From assembly GCA_003215355.1 (NCBI GenBank), contig QCKL01000003.1, positions 1-64,000 on the forward strand: 64,000 nt of DNA, read 5' to 3'. The notes beneath the pieces were generated by a model that saw nothing but the letters and a program-made list of their open reading frames with translations, searched no databases and was not told where the DNA came from. Of the stretch, positions 30,324-41,095 are shown in pieces. The position numbers were made by a program, and so were the translations under genes. This stretch comes from Prochlorococcus sp. AG-409-O23. GTDB lineage: Bacteria > Cyanobacteriota > Cyanobacteriia > PCC-6307 > Cyanobiaceae. The number at the start of each line of letters is the position of its first letter. The first letter of the stretch is position 1.

Positions 30324-31268
30324 TTAGATATGCGTGCTCTTGAACCAATTTATAGTTAGGTCGAGCCCTTCCTCAAGGGAGATTGTGGGTGACCATCCAA
30401 GTTCCTTTGAGGCTAGATTAATTACAGGCTTTCTTTGCATGGGGTCATCAGCAGGTAATGCCTTGTGGATTAATTTAAGGCTTGGATTTACACGATCTCT
30501 TACTAATTCAGCAAGCATCTTAATTGTGAATTCTCCTGGATTGCCAATATTTATTGGCCCGCTGTGCTTCCCATTCATTAGTCGAATCATCCCCTCAATT
30601 AAGTCATCCACATAGCAAAAAGAACGAGTTTGGCTTCCATCGCCATAGATAGTTAAAGCTTCTCCCCTTAATGCTTGCACTATAAAGTTGCTTACTACTC
30701 TTCCGTCATTTGGGAGCATCCTTGGACCATATGTATTAAAGATTCTCATTACTCGGATCTCGGTTGAGTGCATCCTTTGATAGTCAAAACATAGTGTTTC
30801 TGCTATTCGCTTACCTTCGTCATAGCAGCTTCTAATGCCTGTAGTATTTACACATCCCCTGTAACTTTCTGGTTGGGGATGTACTTCAGGATCTCCATAT
30901 ACTTCACTAGTGCTTGCTAATAAGATTCTTGCCCCTACTCTTCTTGCAAGGCCAAGCATGTTGTAAGTACCAAGAAAGCTTGTTTTTGCTGTTTTAATTG
31001 GATTGAATTGATAGTGAACTGGTGAGGCTGGACATGCGAGATGCCAAATTCTGTCGACTTCAACTTGAATCGGTTCAGTGACATCATGTCGTATAAGTTC
31101 GAAGTCAGGATGACCAATCCATTTTGCTACATTTTCTTTACGTCCAGTGAAGTAGTTGTCGAGGCAAATAACCTCTTCCCCAGCTGTCATCAGCCGATCA
31201 ATTAGATGAGACCCTAAAAAACCAGCTCCTCCAGTAACTAGGTTGCGATAGGTTATGTGATTTTTCAT
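30324..31268 (-). CDS. NAD-dependent UDP-glucuronate decarboxylase (UDP-xylose synthase) type epimerase
   Basis: 314-residue short-chain dehydrogenase/epimerase. NAD motif [16 protein letters not shown] (residues 11-26), [36 protein letters not shown], catalytic [14 protein letters not shown] and YDEGKRIAE (YxxxK), then [18 protein letters not shown] and [14 protein letters not shown]. These match UXS, which oxidatively decarboxylates UDP-glucuronate to UDP-xylose, better than UDP-galactose epimerase. The product would feed cell-surface glycans. The convergent thiC ends 61 bp away. Confidence 0.9.
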   Translation of the reverse strand: MKNHITYRNLVTGGAGFLGSHLIDRLMTAGEEVICLDNYFTGRKENVAKWIGHPDFELIRHDVTEPIQVEVDRIWHLACPASPVHYQFNPIKTAKTSFLGTYNMLGLARRVGARILLASTSEVYGDPEVHPQPESYRGCVNTTGIRSCYDEGKRIAETLCFDYQRMHSTEIRVMRIFNTYGPRMLPNDGRVVSNFIVQALRGEALTIYGDGSQTRSFCYVDDLIEGMIRLMNGKHSGPINIGNPGEFTIKMLAELVRDRVNPSLKLIHKALPADDPMQRKPVINLASKELGWSPTISLEEGLDLTINWFKSTHI

Positions 31269-31331
31269 ATTTGTTTTACTTAGGGTTTATATGTAGTGAA
31301 GTAAAAATGTTATTGATTTTCTAAGATTATT

Positions 31332-31381
31332 CTAGAGATAATTACTCTCCCTGTTAAGGCAGAAGTAGTAATTATCTCTAG
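31332..31381. repeat. Perfect 15-bp inverted repeat between tkt and the epimerase gene
   Basis: CTAGAGATAATTACT at 31332-31346 is the exact reverse complement of AGTAATTATCTCTAG at 31367-31381, with a 20-base loop. It lies 35 bp downstream of the tkt stop (leftward). No T-run follows on either strand, so it is not a canonical intrinsic terminator. It could be a 3'-end stabilising hairpin or an operator. Confidence 0.8.
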
Positions 31382-31415
31382 GTAGCTATTAGAGCTTGGG
31401 AGAATAAGCTCCAAT

Positions 31416-33425
31416 TCAATTTATGAGGGACTTGGCTTTTGAGACTACATTTTCCACAGTAAACCCGAACTTCTCCATACAGGTGCCGCCTGGAGCGGAG
31501 GCACCAAAACGTGTCATCGTGACACTGTCGCCATCAAGTCCAATATATTTGTGCCATCCAAATGCCTCAGCTGCTTCCACAACAAGGCGTTTTCTAGTTG
31601 ATTTTGGAAGTACTTGTTCTTTGTATGCATTGCTTTGCTCTTCAAATAACTCTACGCATGGCATTGATACAACCCGCACTTTGTGACCTTCGGCCGTAAG
31701 TGTCTTTGAAGCTTGAACGCAAAGATCTAGTTCGCTGCCTGTGCCAATAAGTATTAGTTCTGGAATGCCATCACAGTCTTCTAAGACATATCCCCCAAGA
31801 GCAACCTTCTCTATAGAGGAATTGGCTTGGTTGGCCATGCCTTGCCTGCTGAGACATAAAGCACTTGGTCTAGACCGATTTTGGATGGCTAACTTGTACG
31901 CCCCACTAGTTTCGTTGCCATCACCTGGTCTAAATACAAGCATATTTGGCATTGCTCTTAAAGATGGGATGGTTTCAATTGGTTGATGAGTAGGCCCATC
32001 TTCTCCCACTCCGATTGAATCATGGGTTAGTACATAAATCACTCCCAGTTCACTTAACGCAGAAAGACGCATAGAACCTCTCATATAGTCAGCAAACACA
32101 AGGAAAGTTCCTCCATAAGGAATTAACCCACTTTTGTGATATGCAATTCCATTGAGGATGGCTGCCATGGCATGTTCACGCACGCCGAAATGCAGATAGC
32201 GTTTTTCAGGACTATCAGGTTGAAAAGATCCAGTTTCCCCTTTGATATCGGTATAGTTTGAATGAGTTAAATCAGCAGACCCACCTATAAGCTCTGGCAA
32301 ATTAGGGCCTAGTTCACCTAGGCATATTTGTGAGTGTTTCCTTGTGGCAAGCCCTTTGTCATTGGTTGAATATGTAGGTAGATTTTTGTCCCAGCCATTA
32401 GGAAGTTCGCCTCTGAGCATGCGTTCAAACTCAGCAGCTTCATTTGGATACTTGCTTCTGTAGTTGTCCAGCAACTTATTCCATTCAGATTCTAAAGTTG
32501 AACCTCTTTGGATAGCTTGGCGATAGTGGTCATATGCCTCCTGAGGTATTTCGAAGGGCTGATAATTCCAGCCTAGTTTTTCTCGTGTGAGAGTTGCTTC
32601 TTCTTCACCCAGAGGGGCACCATGTACTCCAGCGGTATCACTTTTGTTTGGTGAGCCGAAGCCAATTGTTGTGGAGATTTTGATTATTGAAGGTTTATCA
32701 GAAATTGCCTTTGCGGTTGCAATTGCATTAGCTATTGCATTGACATCACTATTCCCTTCAGCGACATGTTGAACATGCCATCCATAGGACTCGTAGCGCT
32801 TTAGAACATCTTCAGTAAAGGAAACATCTGTACGGCCATCAATGGTGATTTGATTGTCGTCGTAAAGGGCAATAAGCTTGCCAAGCTTTAAATGACCGGC
32901 GAGTGAACATGCTTCTGAAGAAACACCTTCTTGGTTGCACCCATCACCCATGATCACGTAGGTGTAGTGATCAACGATTTTGGTGTCTGGCTTATTGAAC
33001 TTTGCAGCTAAATGAGCTTCTGCTATTGCTAGACCTACTGCATTTGATATTCCGGCTCCTAATGGGCCTGCGGTCACTTCAACACCATCAGTTTCAAATG
33101 TTTCAGGATGACCTGGAGTGCGTGAACCCCACTGTCTGAACTGTTTGATGTCTTCTATTGATACTGAGTCGTATCCCGTTAGATGTAATAACGCATAAAG
33201 CAACATGCATCCATGACCTGCCGAAAGCACAAAGCGGTCACGGTTAAACCATTGAGGATTTTTAGGGTTGTGCCTTAGAAACTTATCCCAAAGTGCATAT
33301 CCCATAGGGGCGCATCCCATTGGAAGGCCTGGGTGGCCGCTATTAGATTTATTAACCGCATCGACGGCAAGCATCCTGATGCTGTTAATGCAGAGCGTGT
33401 CGAGGGGAGCGGGCGCAGCAGCCAT
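31416..33425 (-). CDS. tkt: Transketolase
   Basis: 669-residue thiamine-diphosphate enzyme that moves two-carbon ketol units in the Calvin cycle and pentose phosphate pathway. Marks: [22 protein letters not shown] at the N-terminus, [38 protein letters not shown], the ThDP motif [21 protein letters not shown] through the asparagine of [10 protein letters not shown], and [15 protein letters not shown] with the catalytic glutamate of the Pyr domain. Last gene of the acpP-fabF-tkt strand block, 52 bp after fabF. Its riboswitch-controlled neighbour thiC supplies the pathway for its cofactor; that is probably chance. Confidence 0.98.
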   Translation of the reverse strand: MAAAPAPLDTLCINSIRMLAVDAVNKSNSGHPGLPMGCAPMGYALWDKFLRHNPKNPQWFNRDRFVLSAGHGCMLLYALLHLTGYDSVSIEDIKQFRQWGSRTPGHPETFETDGVEVTAGPLGAGISNAVGLAIAEAHLAAKFNKPDTKIVDHYTYVIMGDGCNQEGVSSEACSLAGHLKLGKLIALYDDNQITIDGRTDVSFTEDVLKRYESYGWHVQHVAEGNSDVNAIANAIATAKAISDKPSIIKISTTIGFGSPNKSDTAGVHGAPLGEEEATLTREKLGWNYQPFEIPQEAYDHYRQAIQRGSTLESEWNKLLDNYRSKYPNEAAEFERMLRGELPNGWDKNLPTYSTNDKGLATRKHSQICLGELGPNLPELIGGSADLTHSNYTDIKGETGSFQPDSPEKRYLHFGVREHAMAAILNGIAYHKSGLIPYGGTFLVFADYMRGSMRLSALSELGVIYVLTHDSIGVGEDGPTHQPIETIPSLRAMPNMLVFRPGDGNETSGAYKLAIQNRSRPSALCLSRQGMANQANSSIEKVALGGYVLEDCDGIPELILIGTGSELDLCVQASKTLTAEGHKVRVVSMPCVELFEEQSNAYKEQVLPKSTRKRLVVEAAEAFGWHKYIGLDGDSVTMTRFGASAPGGTCMEKFGFTVENVVSKAKSLIN

Positions 33426-33477
33426 TTTGTTAATTGGTGATTTGGGAATTCTGAAGGATGAGAGTGGAAGGGGTGGT

Positions 33478-34725
33478 TTACATCATCTGACGGAAAGCTA
33501 AGCAGACGTTGTGACCACCAAAACCAAAGGAGTTAGATAGAACTACTCCTAATTTGTGTTGTCTGGCTGAATTAGGCACGTAATCCAGATCACAAGCTGG
33601 GTCGGGGTTTGAGTAATTGATTGTGGGTGGTATTAAGCCATGTTTTAGTGCAAGGACACAGGCCACTGCTTCAATTCCACCTGATCCACCAAGTAAATGA
33701 CCAGTCATAGATTTGGTAGAGCTCACAGGGATTTGATGAGCTCGATCTCTTAGGACAGCTTTGATGGCGGATGTCTCGTTGCTGTCGTTGGCTGGTGTAC
33801 TCGTGCCATGAGCGTTGATGTAATCGATGCTTGAAGGGTTGATGTTCCCATCTAGTAGTGCTTGTCGCATCGCTTCGGCGCCGCCGATCCCGCCAGGAGT
33901 TGGAGATGTGATGTGATGCGCATCGCATGTTGTTCCATATCCAACCAACTCAGCATGAATTGTTGCACCACGAGCATTTGCATGCTCAAGGGTCTCTAGA
34001 ACCATTACTCCAGATCCTTCACCAATGACAAATCCATCTCTTTCAGCATCGAAAGGCCTGCTGGCGGAAGAAGGGTCATCATTGCGAAAGGAAAGTGCTT
34101 TGGCGCTCGCGAATCCCGCGACTCCTAGAGGAGTGATACTTGCTTCGGCACCGCCACAAATCATTGCTTCAGCTTTACCAAGTTGAAGCAGTCGAAAGGC
34201 ATCCCCAATTGCATTTGATCCAGCTGCACAAGCTGTAGCTACTGCTGAGCTGGGACCTTTTGCCCCAAGGGCAATTGCAGCAAGACCTGTTGCCATATTT
34301 GGGATCATCATTGGCACTGTGAATGGGCTTACCCGGCCTGGACCTTTGTCAGCCAGCACATGTGCTTGGCTTTCCATGGTTAGTAAGCCCCCCACTCCAG
34401 AGCCAATGATTACTCCAATCCGAGGGGCATTGGTTTCATCAATTTCTAGGCATGCATCTGCTAGGGCTTCCTTAGCAGCAATGACTCCAAATTTTGAGAA
34501 ACGATCCCATCTTTTTGATTCTTTGGGCTCCAGAATTCCTATAGGGTCAAAATTTTTGACCTCTGCAGCAAAACGACAAGCATGGGACGAAGCATCAAAA
34601 AGGGTTATAGCCGCAACTCCATTGCGACCTGACTGCAATCCATCTAGGTAATCCTTGACGGTGTTGCCAATCGGAGTAATCGCGCCGAGGCCAGTGACCA
34701 CAACGCGATTGAGACCCTCTGCCAT
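33478..34725 (-). CDS. fabF: 3-oxoacyl-[acyl-carrier-protein] synthase II
   Basis: 415-residue condensing enzyme of fatty acid elongation. Catalytic triad residues are visible: cysteine in [15 protein letters not shown] (about residue 165), histidine in [16 protein letters not shown] and histidine in [15 protein letters not shown]. Also [14 protein letters not shown] at the start and [15 protein letters not shown] near the end. It follows acpP by 6 bp, the common bacterial acpP-fabF arrangement, so enzyme and substrate carrier are co-expressed. Confidence 0.98.
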   Translation of the reverse strand: MAEGLNRVVVTGLGAITPIGNTVKDYLDGLQSGRNGVAAITLFDASSHACRFAAEVKNFDPIGILEPKESKRWDRFSKFGVIAAKEALADACLEIDETNAPRIGVIIGSGVGGLLTMESQAHVLADKGPGRVSPFTVPMMIPNMATGLAAIALGAKGPSSAVATACAAGSNAIGDAFRLLQLGKAEAMICGGAEASITPLGVAGFASAKALSFRNDDPSSASRPFDAERDGFVIGEGSGVMVLETLEHANARGATIHAELVGYGTTCDAHHITSPTPGGIGGAEAMRQALLDGNINPSSIDYINAHGTSTPANDSNETSAIKAVLRDRAHQIPVSSTKSMTGHLLGGSGGIEAVACVLALKHGLIPPTINYSNPDPACDLDYVPNSARQHKLGVVLSNSFGFGGHNVCLAFRQMM

Positions 34726-34731
34726 TGATCC

Positions 34732-34974
34732 TCAGGCTTGCTTGTCTTCTATGTACTTGACGGCATCACCAACGGTGGCAATGCCTTCTGCCGCTTCGTC
34801 AGGGATTTCTATGTCAAAGGCTTCTTCCAGAGCCATTACAAGCTCGACTGTGTCGAGGGAGTCAGCGCCAAGGTCGTTTTGGAAATTTGACTCTGGTTTG
34901 ACTTCGCCAGAATCAACGCTGAGTTGCTCTGCAACGATTGAGCGGACTTTCTCTAGGATCGCTTCCTGGGACAT
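34732..34974 (-). CDS. acpP: Acyl carrier protein
   Basis: 80 residues from the ATG at 34974; the open frame reaches 34998. Carries growing acyl chains on phosphopantetheine attached to S39 in [19 protein letters not shown]. Highly acidic helices and the [13 protein letters not shown] start are typical. Divergent from psaC; the 142-bp region between the two starts (34975-35116) must hold both promoters, but I could not pick out a convincing box. Confidence 0.97.
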   Translation of the reverse strand: MSQEAILEKVRSIVAEQLSVDSGEVKPESNFQNDLGADSLDTVELVMALEEAFDIEIPDEAAEGIATVGDAVKYIEDKQA

Positions 34975-35068
34975 GGCCGTGAAGACGTGACAACGCATCC
35001 TACGGGCTCATGGGAAGTGAAGTAGTTAACAACAGTGACGGCACTGGACAGAACATGCCTAACTTTGA

Positions 35069-35362
<294 letters not shown>

Positions 35363-35418
35363 AGTCTTCCCATCTTTAAAGTTTTTGAGTTAGGTTTCTT
35401 CGACTAACCCATAAGCTC

Positions 35419-35438
35419 AGCCCGGCGTACGCCGGGCT
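35419..35438 (+). terminator. Perfect 20-bp GC-rich palindrome between psaC and glmS
   Basis: AGCCCGGCG-TA-CGCCGGGCT is fully self-complementary, followed by TATTT and then the glmS ATG at 35444. It probably ends psaC transcription. The hairpin also occupies the place where a ribosome-binding site for glmS would lie, so it could affect glmS translation in any read-through transcript. Confidence 0.75.
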
Positions 35439-35443
35439 TATTT

Positions 35444-37348
35444 ATGTGCGGAATCGTTGCAGTAATTGGTTCTAGAGAAGCTGCACCGCTTCTACTGGAG
35501 GGGCTTAGGCAACTTGAATACCGAGGTTATGACTCAGCTGGACTTGCGACTGTTAAATCTCTAGAAGGTGAAGATGTTGGCACTTTGACTTGCAAGAGGG
35601 CAAAGGGAAAACTTAAAAATCTTTCTTCTTTGGTTTCTAATCAAGCTGCGCCAGGCCATCTAGGTATTGGACATACTCGATGGGCAACTCATGGCAAGCC
35701 TGAGGAATGCAATGCACATCCACATCGAGATTCTTCTGGTCGGATTGCTGTAGTGCAGAACGGCATCATTGAAAATCACAGAGCTTTGAGAAAGGAACTT
35801 GAGGCTGCAGGAGTGATATTTACTTCTGAGACTGACACTGAAGTGATTCCTCATTTAATTGCTAGAGAACTCAAACCTTTTCTCATTCGAGGAGCAAGTG
35901 CAAGTGGAGCTGTGCTTTTAGAGGCTGTACAGAAGGTCTCAAAACAATTGAAGGGTGCGTTTGCTCTAGCTGTGGTTTGGGCAGATACGCCTGATGCTTT
36001 AGTTGTTGCTAGTAGGCAAGCGCCACTTGTCATTGGCTTAGGTGAAGGTGAATTTTTGTGTGCCAGCGATACACCTGCATTAGTTGGTTTTACAAGAACA
36101 ATTTTGCCAATGGAGGATGGTGAAGTGGCGTTATTAACTCCTTTAGGAATTGAGCTTTATAACGCTAAAGGAACTAGACAGCAAAGAATCCCTTCGCTTT
36201 TGCGTGGCGGTGATCATTTAGTTGATAAGAGGAATTTTAGACACTTCATGTTGAAAGAAATTCATGAGCAGCCAGAGACAGCAGAGTTATGGGTAGAAAG
36301 GCATCTCCCTGCTGGGTTACCTGTTGAGTCTCCAGTGGCCTTACCTTTTGATGAATCTTTCTATTCAGGCATTGAGCGTATTCAAATTCTTGCTTGTGGT
36401 ACTAGTCGGCATTCAGCAATGGTTGGAGCTTATTTATTAGAGCAATTTGCAGGCGTTCCTACGTCAGTTTTTTATGCAAGCGAATTTCGTTATGCAGCCC
36501 CACCTTTAGCTCCAAATACTCTTACTATCGGTGTAACCCAATCTGGAGAAACAGCTGACACATTAGCTGCTCTCAGGATGGAGGCCCAACGTCGTGATGA
36601 GCATGGCGACCCTGCTTTCGCTTCTCGTCAACTGGGAGTGACAAATAGACCTGAGAGTTCTCTTTCTCGATTGGTTCCAAATATTCTTGATATTGGAGCA
36701 GGTATTGAAGTTGGTGTAGCTGCTACTAAGACTTTCCTGGCACAAATGCTTGCTTTTTATGGGTTAGCACTTACTTTTGCTGCTCGTCGTAAGAGCCGCT
36801 CATCTGATGAGATAAGAGAATTAACTGAGGGACTGAGATCTGTGCCCAATCAGTTGCGTACTCTTGTTCAGACTCATGATGAATTGTCTGAATCTTTGGC
36901 ACATCGCTTTGCAGATACTCAGGATGTCATTTTTTTGGGACGCGGAATAAATTATCCAATTGCTTTAGAAGGAGCATTAAAACTTAAAGAGATTAGTTAT
37001 ATCCATGCTGAAGGTTATCCAGCTGGAGAAATGAAACATGGCCCGATTGCTTTATTGGATCCGCGAGTACCCGTTATTTCTATTGCTATGCCTGGTGTGG
37101 TTTTTGAAAAGGTTTTAAGTAATGCTCAAGAGGCAAAAGCTCGCGACGCGCAGCTTATAGGGGTCGCTCCTGAAGCGCCTGGGACAGAAATTTTCGATGC
37201 CCTAATGCCATTGCCTGAAGTTAGCGAATGGATTAGTCCTTTGCTTTCAGTAGTGCCTATGCAATTGCTTAGTTATCATATTGCAGCTCATCGTGGCTTG
37301 GATGTAGATCAGCCTCGCAATTTGGCCAAGAGTGTCACAGTTGAATAA
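35444..37348 (+). CDS. glmS: Glutamine-fructose-6-phosphate aminotransferase (isomerizing)
   Basis: 634 residues; makes glucosamine-6-phosphate for peptidoglycan and LPS. The N-terminal nucleophile is C2 of MCGIVAVIGS. The glutaminase domain includes GLRQLEYRGYDSAGLA, GHTRWATHGKP and NGIIENHR. Two SIS isomerase domains follow (ILACGTSRHSAMVGAYLLE near residue 310 and IFLGRGINYPIALEGALKLKE near 490). The C-terminus ends in QPRNLAKSVTVE as in the family. It has a GC palindrome instead of a normal leader. The convergent manC stop begins at the next base. Confidence 0.98.
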   Translation: MCGIVAVIGSREAAPLLLEGLRQLEYRGYDSAGLATVKSLEGEDVGTLTCKRAKGKLKNLSSLVSNQAAPGHLGIGHTRWATHGKPEECNAHPHRDSSGRIAVVQNGIIENHRALRKELEAAGVIFTSETDTEVIPHLIARELKPFLIRGASASGAVLLEAVQKVSKQLKGAFALAVVWADTPDALVVASRQAPLVIGLGEGEFLCASDTPALVGFTRTILPMEDGEVALLTPLGIELYNAKGTRQQRIPSLLRGGDHLVDKRNFRHFMLKEIHEQPETAELWVERHLPAGLPVESPVALPFDESFYSGIERIQILACGTSRHSAMVGAYLLEQFAGVPTSVFYASEFRYAAPPLAPNTLTIGVTQSGETADTLAALRMEAQRRDEHGDPAFASRQLGVTNRPESSLSRLVPNILDIGAGIEVGVAATKTFLAQMLAFYGLALTFAARRKSRSSDEIRELTEGLRSVPNQLRTLVQTHDELSESLAHRFADTQDVIFLGRGINYPIALEGALKLKEISYIHAEGYPAGEMKHGPIALLDPRVPVISIAMPGVVFEKVLSNAQEAKARDAQLIGVAPEAPGTEIFDALMPLPEVSEWISPLLSVVPMQLLSYHIAAHRGLDVDQPRNLAKSVTVE

Positions 37349-38803
37349 TTAGCTTTTTAGCGTTTTGCCAATGCGGCCATAACAATCTTCGAAGCGAATA
37401 ATGTCGTCTTCGCCTAAATATGCGCCACTTTGGACTTCAATTAATTCAACAGGCATACGACCTGGATTTGTAAGTCGATGTTTGCAGCCTAATGGGATGT
37501 AAGTGCTCTGATTCTCTCCTACTAATTGTTGTTTTCCATCCCTTTCAACTAGGGCTGTTCCTTTCACTACTACCCAATGTTCTGCCCGATGATGATGCAT
37601 TTGAAGGGAAAGACTTGCTCCAGGCTTAACTTCAATTCGCTTAACTTGCCAACGACTACCTTCTACAACACCAGTGTAATTTCCCCAGGGCCTATAGATT
37701 TTGCGATGAGCCTTGGCTTCAGGGCTTCCACCTGCTTCTAATTGCTGAACAATGTTTTTCACATCTTGAGAGTGGGAACGATTTGCAATAAGCACTGCGT
37801 CGTCAGTTTCAACAACAACTAGGTTTTCCACTCCAAGTCCAACAACTAGTCGATGCTCGCTTCGCAAATAGCAGTTTTTACTTCCTCGAGCAATAACTTT
37901 CCCTCTTAGTACATTCCCATCTGTATCTCGATCAGCAGTTTCCCAAAGGGCACTCCAGCTACCTACATCGCTCCAGCCTGCATTAAGTGGAAGCACTGTC
38001 CCCAGTGTTGTTTGTTCCATTACAGCTACATCAATAGCTGCACTTGGGCATTTTTTAAAAGCCTCTCTTTCGAGTCTAAGGAATTCAAGATCAGGAACAT
38101 CTTGCTCTAGAGCGGCTCTGCAGGAGCTAACGATTTCAGGGACGAGGCGTTCTAACTCCTTGAGTATTGCGCTTGCTTTGAAAAGGAATATCCCACTATT
38201 CCAGGTAAATCTTGAGTCTTTTAGAAATTTTTCCGCAGTTGGTTTATCAGGCTTCTCAACAAACCTTGCAATAGGAACTCCTTTAGGTTCTTCACTAGGC
38301 AAGGGCTCTTTAGCTTCGATATATCCGTATCCGGTTTCTGCAGCAGTAGGTACTATCCCAAACGTGACTAGTCTTCCTGCCTCTGCGTGCACTCTTCCTG
38401 CCTCTATGGCAAGTAGGAATTGTTCAACATCTCGAATCACATGATCTGCAGCAAGAACAAGTAGCAGGGGGTCTTTGCCATCTTCTTTGGCTTTAAGGGC
38501 TGCCAATGCTACTGCTGGCGCAGTATTACGGCCCATTGGCTCAAGGAGTATTGCGCTTGGTTTGATATCTATTTGTCGCATTTGTTCGGCGACAATGAAT
38601 CTGTGGTCTTCGTGGCAAATCAATAAGGGCTTACTCAGACCTTTTAGTCCGTGAAGGCGAAGTTGAGTCTGTTGGAGCAAAGTCTCTTCTCCATTCCCGC
38701 TAAGCGGCCAGTATTGCTTTGGGTAGCTTGCCCGGGATAGTGGCCAAAGGCGGGTGCCCGTTCCACCACAGAGAATCACAGGGATTAGGGAGGTGATGGT
38801 CAC
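37349..38803 (-). CDS. manC: Mannose-1-phosphate guanylyltransferase / mannose-6-phosphate isomerase
   Basis: 484 residues, GTG start at 38803. N-terminal nucleotidyltransferase: ILCGGTGTRLWPLSRASYPKQY (activator site), LLEPMGRNTAPAVALAAL, WNSGIFLFKASAIL. C-terminal cupin isomerase: YRPWGNYTGVVEGSRW, LQMHHHRAEHWVVVKGTALV with the metal histidines, and PLGCKHRLTNPG. It makes GDP-mannose for surface polysaccharide. Its stop abuts the glmS stop with no spacer, leaving no room for a classical terminator between the two. Confidence 0.95.
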   Translation of the reverse strand: MTITSLIPVILCGGTGTRLWPLSRASYPKQYWPLSGNGEETLLQQTQLRLHGLKGLSKPLLICHEDHRFIVAEQMRQIDIKPSAILLEPMGRNTAPAVALAALKAKEDGKDPLLLVLAADHVIRDVEQFLLAIEAGRVHAEAGRLVTFGIVPTAAETGYGYIEAKEPLPSEEPKGVPIARFVEKPDKPTAEKFLKDSRFTWNSGIFLFKASAILKELERLVPEIVSSCRAALEQDVPDLEFLRLEREAFKKCPSAAIDVAVMEQTTLGTVLPLNAGWSDVGSWSALWETADRDTDGNVLRGKVIARGSKNCYLRSEHRLVVGLGVENLVVVETDDAVLIANRSHSQDVKNIVQQLEAGGSPEAKAHRKIYRPWGNYTGVVEGSRWQVKRIEVKPGASLSLQMHHHRAEHWVVVKGTALVERDGKQQLVGENQSTYIPLGCKHRLTNPGRMPVELIEVQSGAYLGEDDIIRFEDCYGRIGKTLKS

Positions 38804-38858
38804 TTTTAGCGCTCCTGTGCTCTAAGAATCGCGTAAGAAGCCTGCTCTTGTCGATTCA

Positions 38859-39389
38859 TCAAAGTTCTAAAAGTCCTGGAGGTGGCGTGAGCTTTATCCA
38901 GCCTTCGTTTAATTCCACTCTTGGAACTATTGCGAGTACAAGAGGCACTAATACTTTTCGGCCGTTCAGCAGTTGGATTTCGATTAAATCATTACCAGCT
39001 TTTGTCAGATCAGTAACTTTCCCTATGGCGGGGCCTTTTTCGTCCAATCTTGCTTCTAGTCCTAAAAGGTCTAAAAGGTGAAACTCTCCTTCGGCAAGTT
39101 TTGGTCTGCTGCTTGAAGGCACAAGCATTTTTTGCCCAACCAGCGCTTCGGCAGCAGTTCGACTATTGATTCCTGCAAAGCGGACGACAAAAATTGACTT
39201 GCCAGGTAACTTTCTGCCTTTTAACAAATCGATTTCATGAGGCTTTTCATTATTAGCTTGTAACCATCGTTGACCAGGCTTTGTGAAGCGTTCAGGGAAG
39301 TCGCTAGCAGGGTTAATTCGTAGTTCTCCCTGCATGCCTTGGGGTGCAACGAGCTTGCCTACAGTCAGCCAGGTTTCTGAAGCAAGCAT
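38859..39389 (-). CDS. rimM: Ribosome maturation factor RimM
   Basis: 176 residues; helps mature the 3' domain of 16S rRNA through ribosomal protein S19. N-terminal barrel: [30 protein letters not shown]-terminal PRC-barrel: [29 protein letters not shown] and [20 protein letters not shown]. Upstream of manC on the same strand with a 55-bp gap. ATG at 39389, divergent from ndhS. Confidence 0.94.
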   Translation of the reverse strand: MLASETWLTVGKLVAPQGMQGELRINPASDFPERFTKPGQRWLQANNEKPHEIDLLKGRKLPGKSIFVVRFAGINSRTAAEALVGQKMLVPSSSRPKLAEGEFHLLDLLGLEARLDEKGPAIGKVTDLTKAGNDLIEIQLLNGRKVLVPLVLAIVPRVELNEGWIKLTPPPGLLEL

Positions 39390-39443
39390 CTAAGGAAGGC
39401 ATTCCATTCGATAATGACCTTATGTGCTTTTTTCTCACTTGTG

Positions 39444-39620
39444 ATGCTCCCTCCAATTCTTCCTGGTTCAACAGTGATAGTTAATGATTCTCGTTCGATC
39501 TATAATGGTTATAAAGGGTTTGTTCAACGAATTAGTGGGGATAAGGCAGCCGTGCTTTTTGAAGGTGGTAATTGGGATAAATTGATGACGCTTCGTATTA
39601 AGGATTTAGAGTTGATTTAA
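39444..39620 (+). CDS. ndhS: NAD(P)H-quinone oxidoreductase subunit S-like protein
   Basis: 58 residues from ATG 39444 (MLPPILPGSTVIVNDS); the frame also has an ATG at 39414. NdhS is a small SH3-like subunit at the ferredoxin-docking site of cyanobacterial and chloroplast NDH-1. The NGYKGFVQRISGDKAAVLFEGGNWDKLMTLRIKDLEL stretch matches that family as I remember it, particularly the FEGGNWDKL block. No classical ribosome site precedes either ATG. Convergent with rnc, 40 bp apart. Confidence 0.78.
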   Translation: MLPPILPGSTVIVNDSRSIYNGYKGFVQRISGDKAAVLFEGGNWDKLMTLRIKDLELI

Positions 39621-39660
39621 TAGATTGCAATTGAATGTAGAGAAAGGGGAGATTTATTTA

Positions 39661-40419
39661 TTAAATTATTTTGAACTTGCTTATTTTATGAAGAGCTGTC
39701 CGAGCTGCTTTTTTCTCGGCTTGTTGTCTAGACCCTCCCCATCCTTCACCAATTGTTTTCCCTCCTAAGTCAACTTTGCAGAAAAATCTTTTTTGGTCTC
39801 CATGCTTTTGACTTCGCTCTTCACTATAGTATTTTGGGAGATCTAGGCCTTTGCTTTGACTCCATTCTTGCAGTGCTGATTTGGGGTTCAGCTTGTGAGG
39901 GTCAGCTAAGACAGCTGAGCTTTCCTTCTCCCAATGAGGTGTAAGCCAATTGATAATTGGATCAATACTTCGTGTGAATTCATAGATTGCGCCAATCAGA
40001 GCCTCAGTCGCTTCGGCTTCAATTGTTGCTTGTGCAGAGGAATCACCTGCTGCTTTTGGACCAATAATTACAGCCTGATTTATGTTAATTATTCGCCCGA
40101 CTTTGGTTAACCATCGATCACTTACAAGTTGCGCACGCAGTGCTGATCTTTCCCCGACGTGCATAGTTGGGAAGTTGCGATCTATGAACTCTGAAGCTGC
40201 GAGCCTTAAGACTGCATCACCAAGAAATTCTAATCGCTCATGATTTACTTCCTTTTGTGCGGATGTATGAGTTAAGGCTTCATCGAGAATGTCTAAGTAT
40301 TTGAAATTATTTGTTGGTCCACTGTTGTAACAATCTGGATCGACATTAATTTGCTCGAGGAGCCTTTTGAGCTCTTTTACGCGCTTTTTTTCGAGATTGC
40401 GATTTGATTTGTAGGCCAT
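39661..40419 (-). CDS. rnc: Ribonuclease III
   Basis: 252 residues; cuts double-stranded RNA in rRNA processing and mRNA decay. Catalytic domain: NHERLEFLGDAVLRLAASEF (signature, about residues 57-76), ERSALRAQLVSDRWL, EATEALIGAIYE with the second metal-binding acid. The C-terminal dsRNA-binding domain follows (PKSALQEWSQSKGLDLPKYY, GEGWGGSRQQAEKKAARTAL). The N-terminus carries about 15 extra basic residues. Its promoter region lies between it and the 3' end of rnpB. Confidence 0.96.
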   Translation of the reverse strand: MAYKSNRNLEKKRVKELKRLLEQINVDPDCYNSGPTNNFKYLDILDEALTHTSAQKEVNHERLEFLGDAVLRLAASEFIDRNFPTMHVGERSALRAQLVSDRWLTKVGRIININQAVIIGPKAAGDSSAQATIEAEATEALIGAIYEFTRSIDPIINWLTPHWEKESSAVLADPHKLNPKSALQEWSQSKGLDLPKYYSEERSQKHGDQKRFFCKVDLGGKTIGEGWGGSRQQAEKKAARTALHKISKFKII

Positions 40420-40486
40420 CGCTATTTTGGAAGCTTTGCTAGCGAGGGATCTTCTTGAGCATAAGTATTGATTATCTGTAAATGGG

Positions 40487-40889
40487 GAGAAAGCAGGTCA
40501 TAAGCCGGGTTCTGTTCACTATCCCTAAGGATGGTGGGTGATCATCTATCTGGGACTGTCGTTACCGACAACCTCTAGCGGCTGATTTAGATGGAATGTG
40601 GCAAATGGCCAGCCATTCTTCCTTCGCCTTGCTCCTAGCCGGGGTTTACCAAGCCAGCACCTCTCAATGCTGCTGGTGCGCTCTTACCGCACCTTTGCAC
40701 CCTTACCTGTGCTTGAGGCAGTGCCTCATGTAGCCATCGGCGGTGTGTTTCTGTGGCACTATCCTCACGGTCACCCGCACTGGGCGTTACCCAGCAAGCT
40801 TGGCCATAGGGGAGCCCGGACTTTCCTCAATTGCTTGCTTGCTACAAGTTTGTGGCAAGCAAGCAATTGCAATCACCTCTCCTGCTTTC
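40487..40889 (-). ncRNA. rnpB: RNase P RNA
   Basis: Catalytic RNA that trims tRNA 5' leaders. On the minus strand, the 5' end GAAAGCAGG (40889-40881) pairs with CCTGCTTTC at the 3' end to form P1. Conserved core pieces are visible: GAGGAAAGTCCGGGCTCCCC near the 5' end and ACAGAACCCGGCTTATGACC near the 3' end. The helix AATTGCTTGCTTGC with its complement forms a long P3-like stem. About 403 nt, normal for bacterial type A. ORFs on either strand here are spurious. Confidence 0.96.
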
Positions 40890-40927
40890 AAAGTCCATAA
40901 TGCCTCGTGGGCATAATTCATTCCAGT

Positions 40928-41001
<74 letters not shown>

Positions 41002-41095
41002 TATTCAAAAATTCTGTCAAAGTGGCCGGTACTACATGTGGTGCTATGGGCAAACGCGACACTGTTGCTAGCGTGCATGTAGTGAACCAGTCTCT

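Noticed and set aside
37340..37360. Terminator between convergent glmS and manC
   Set aside because: The stops are adjacent and no stem-loop fits between them; any terminator must lie in coding sequence.
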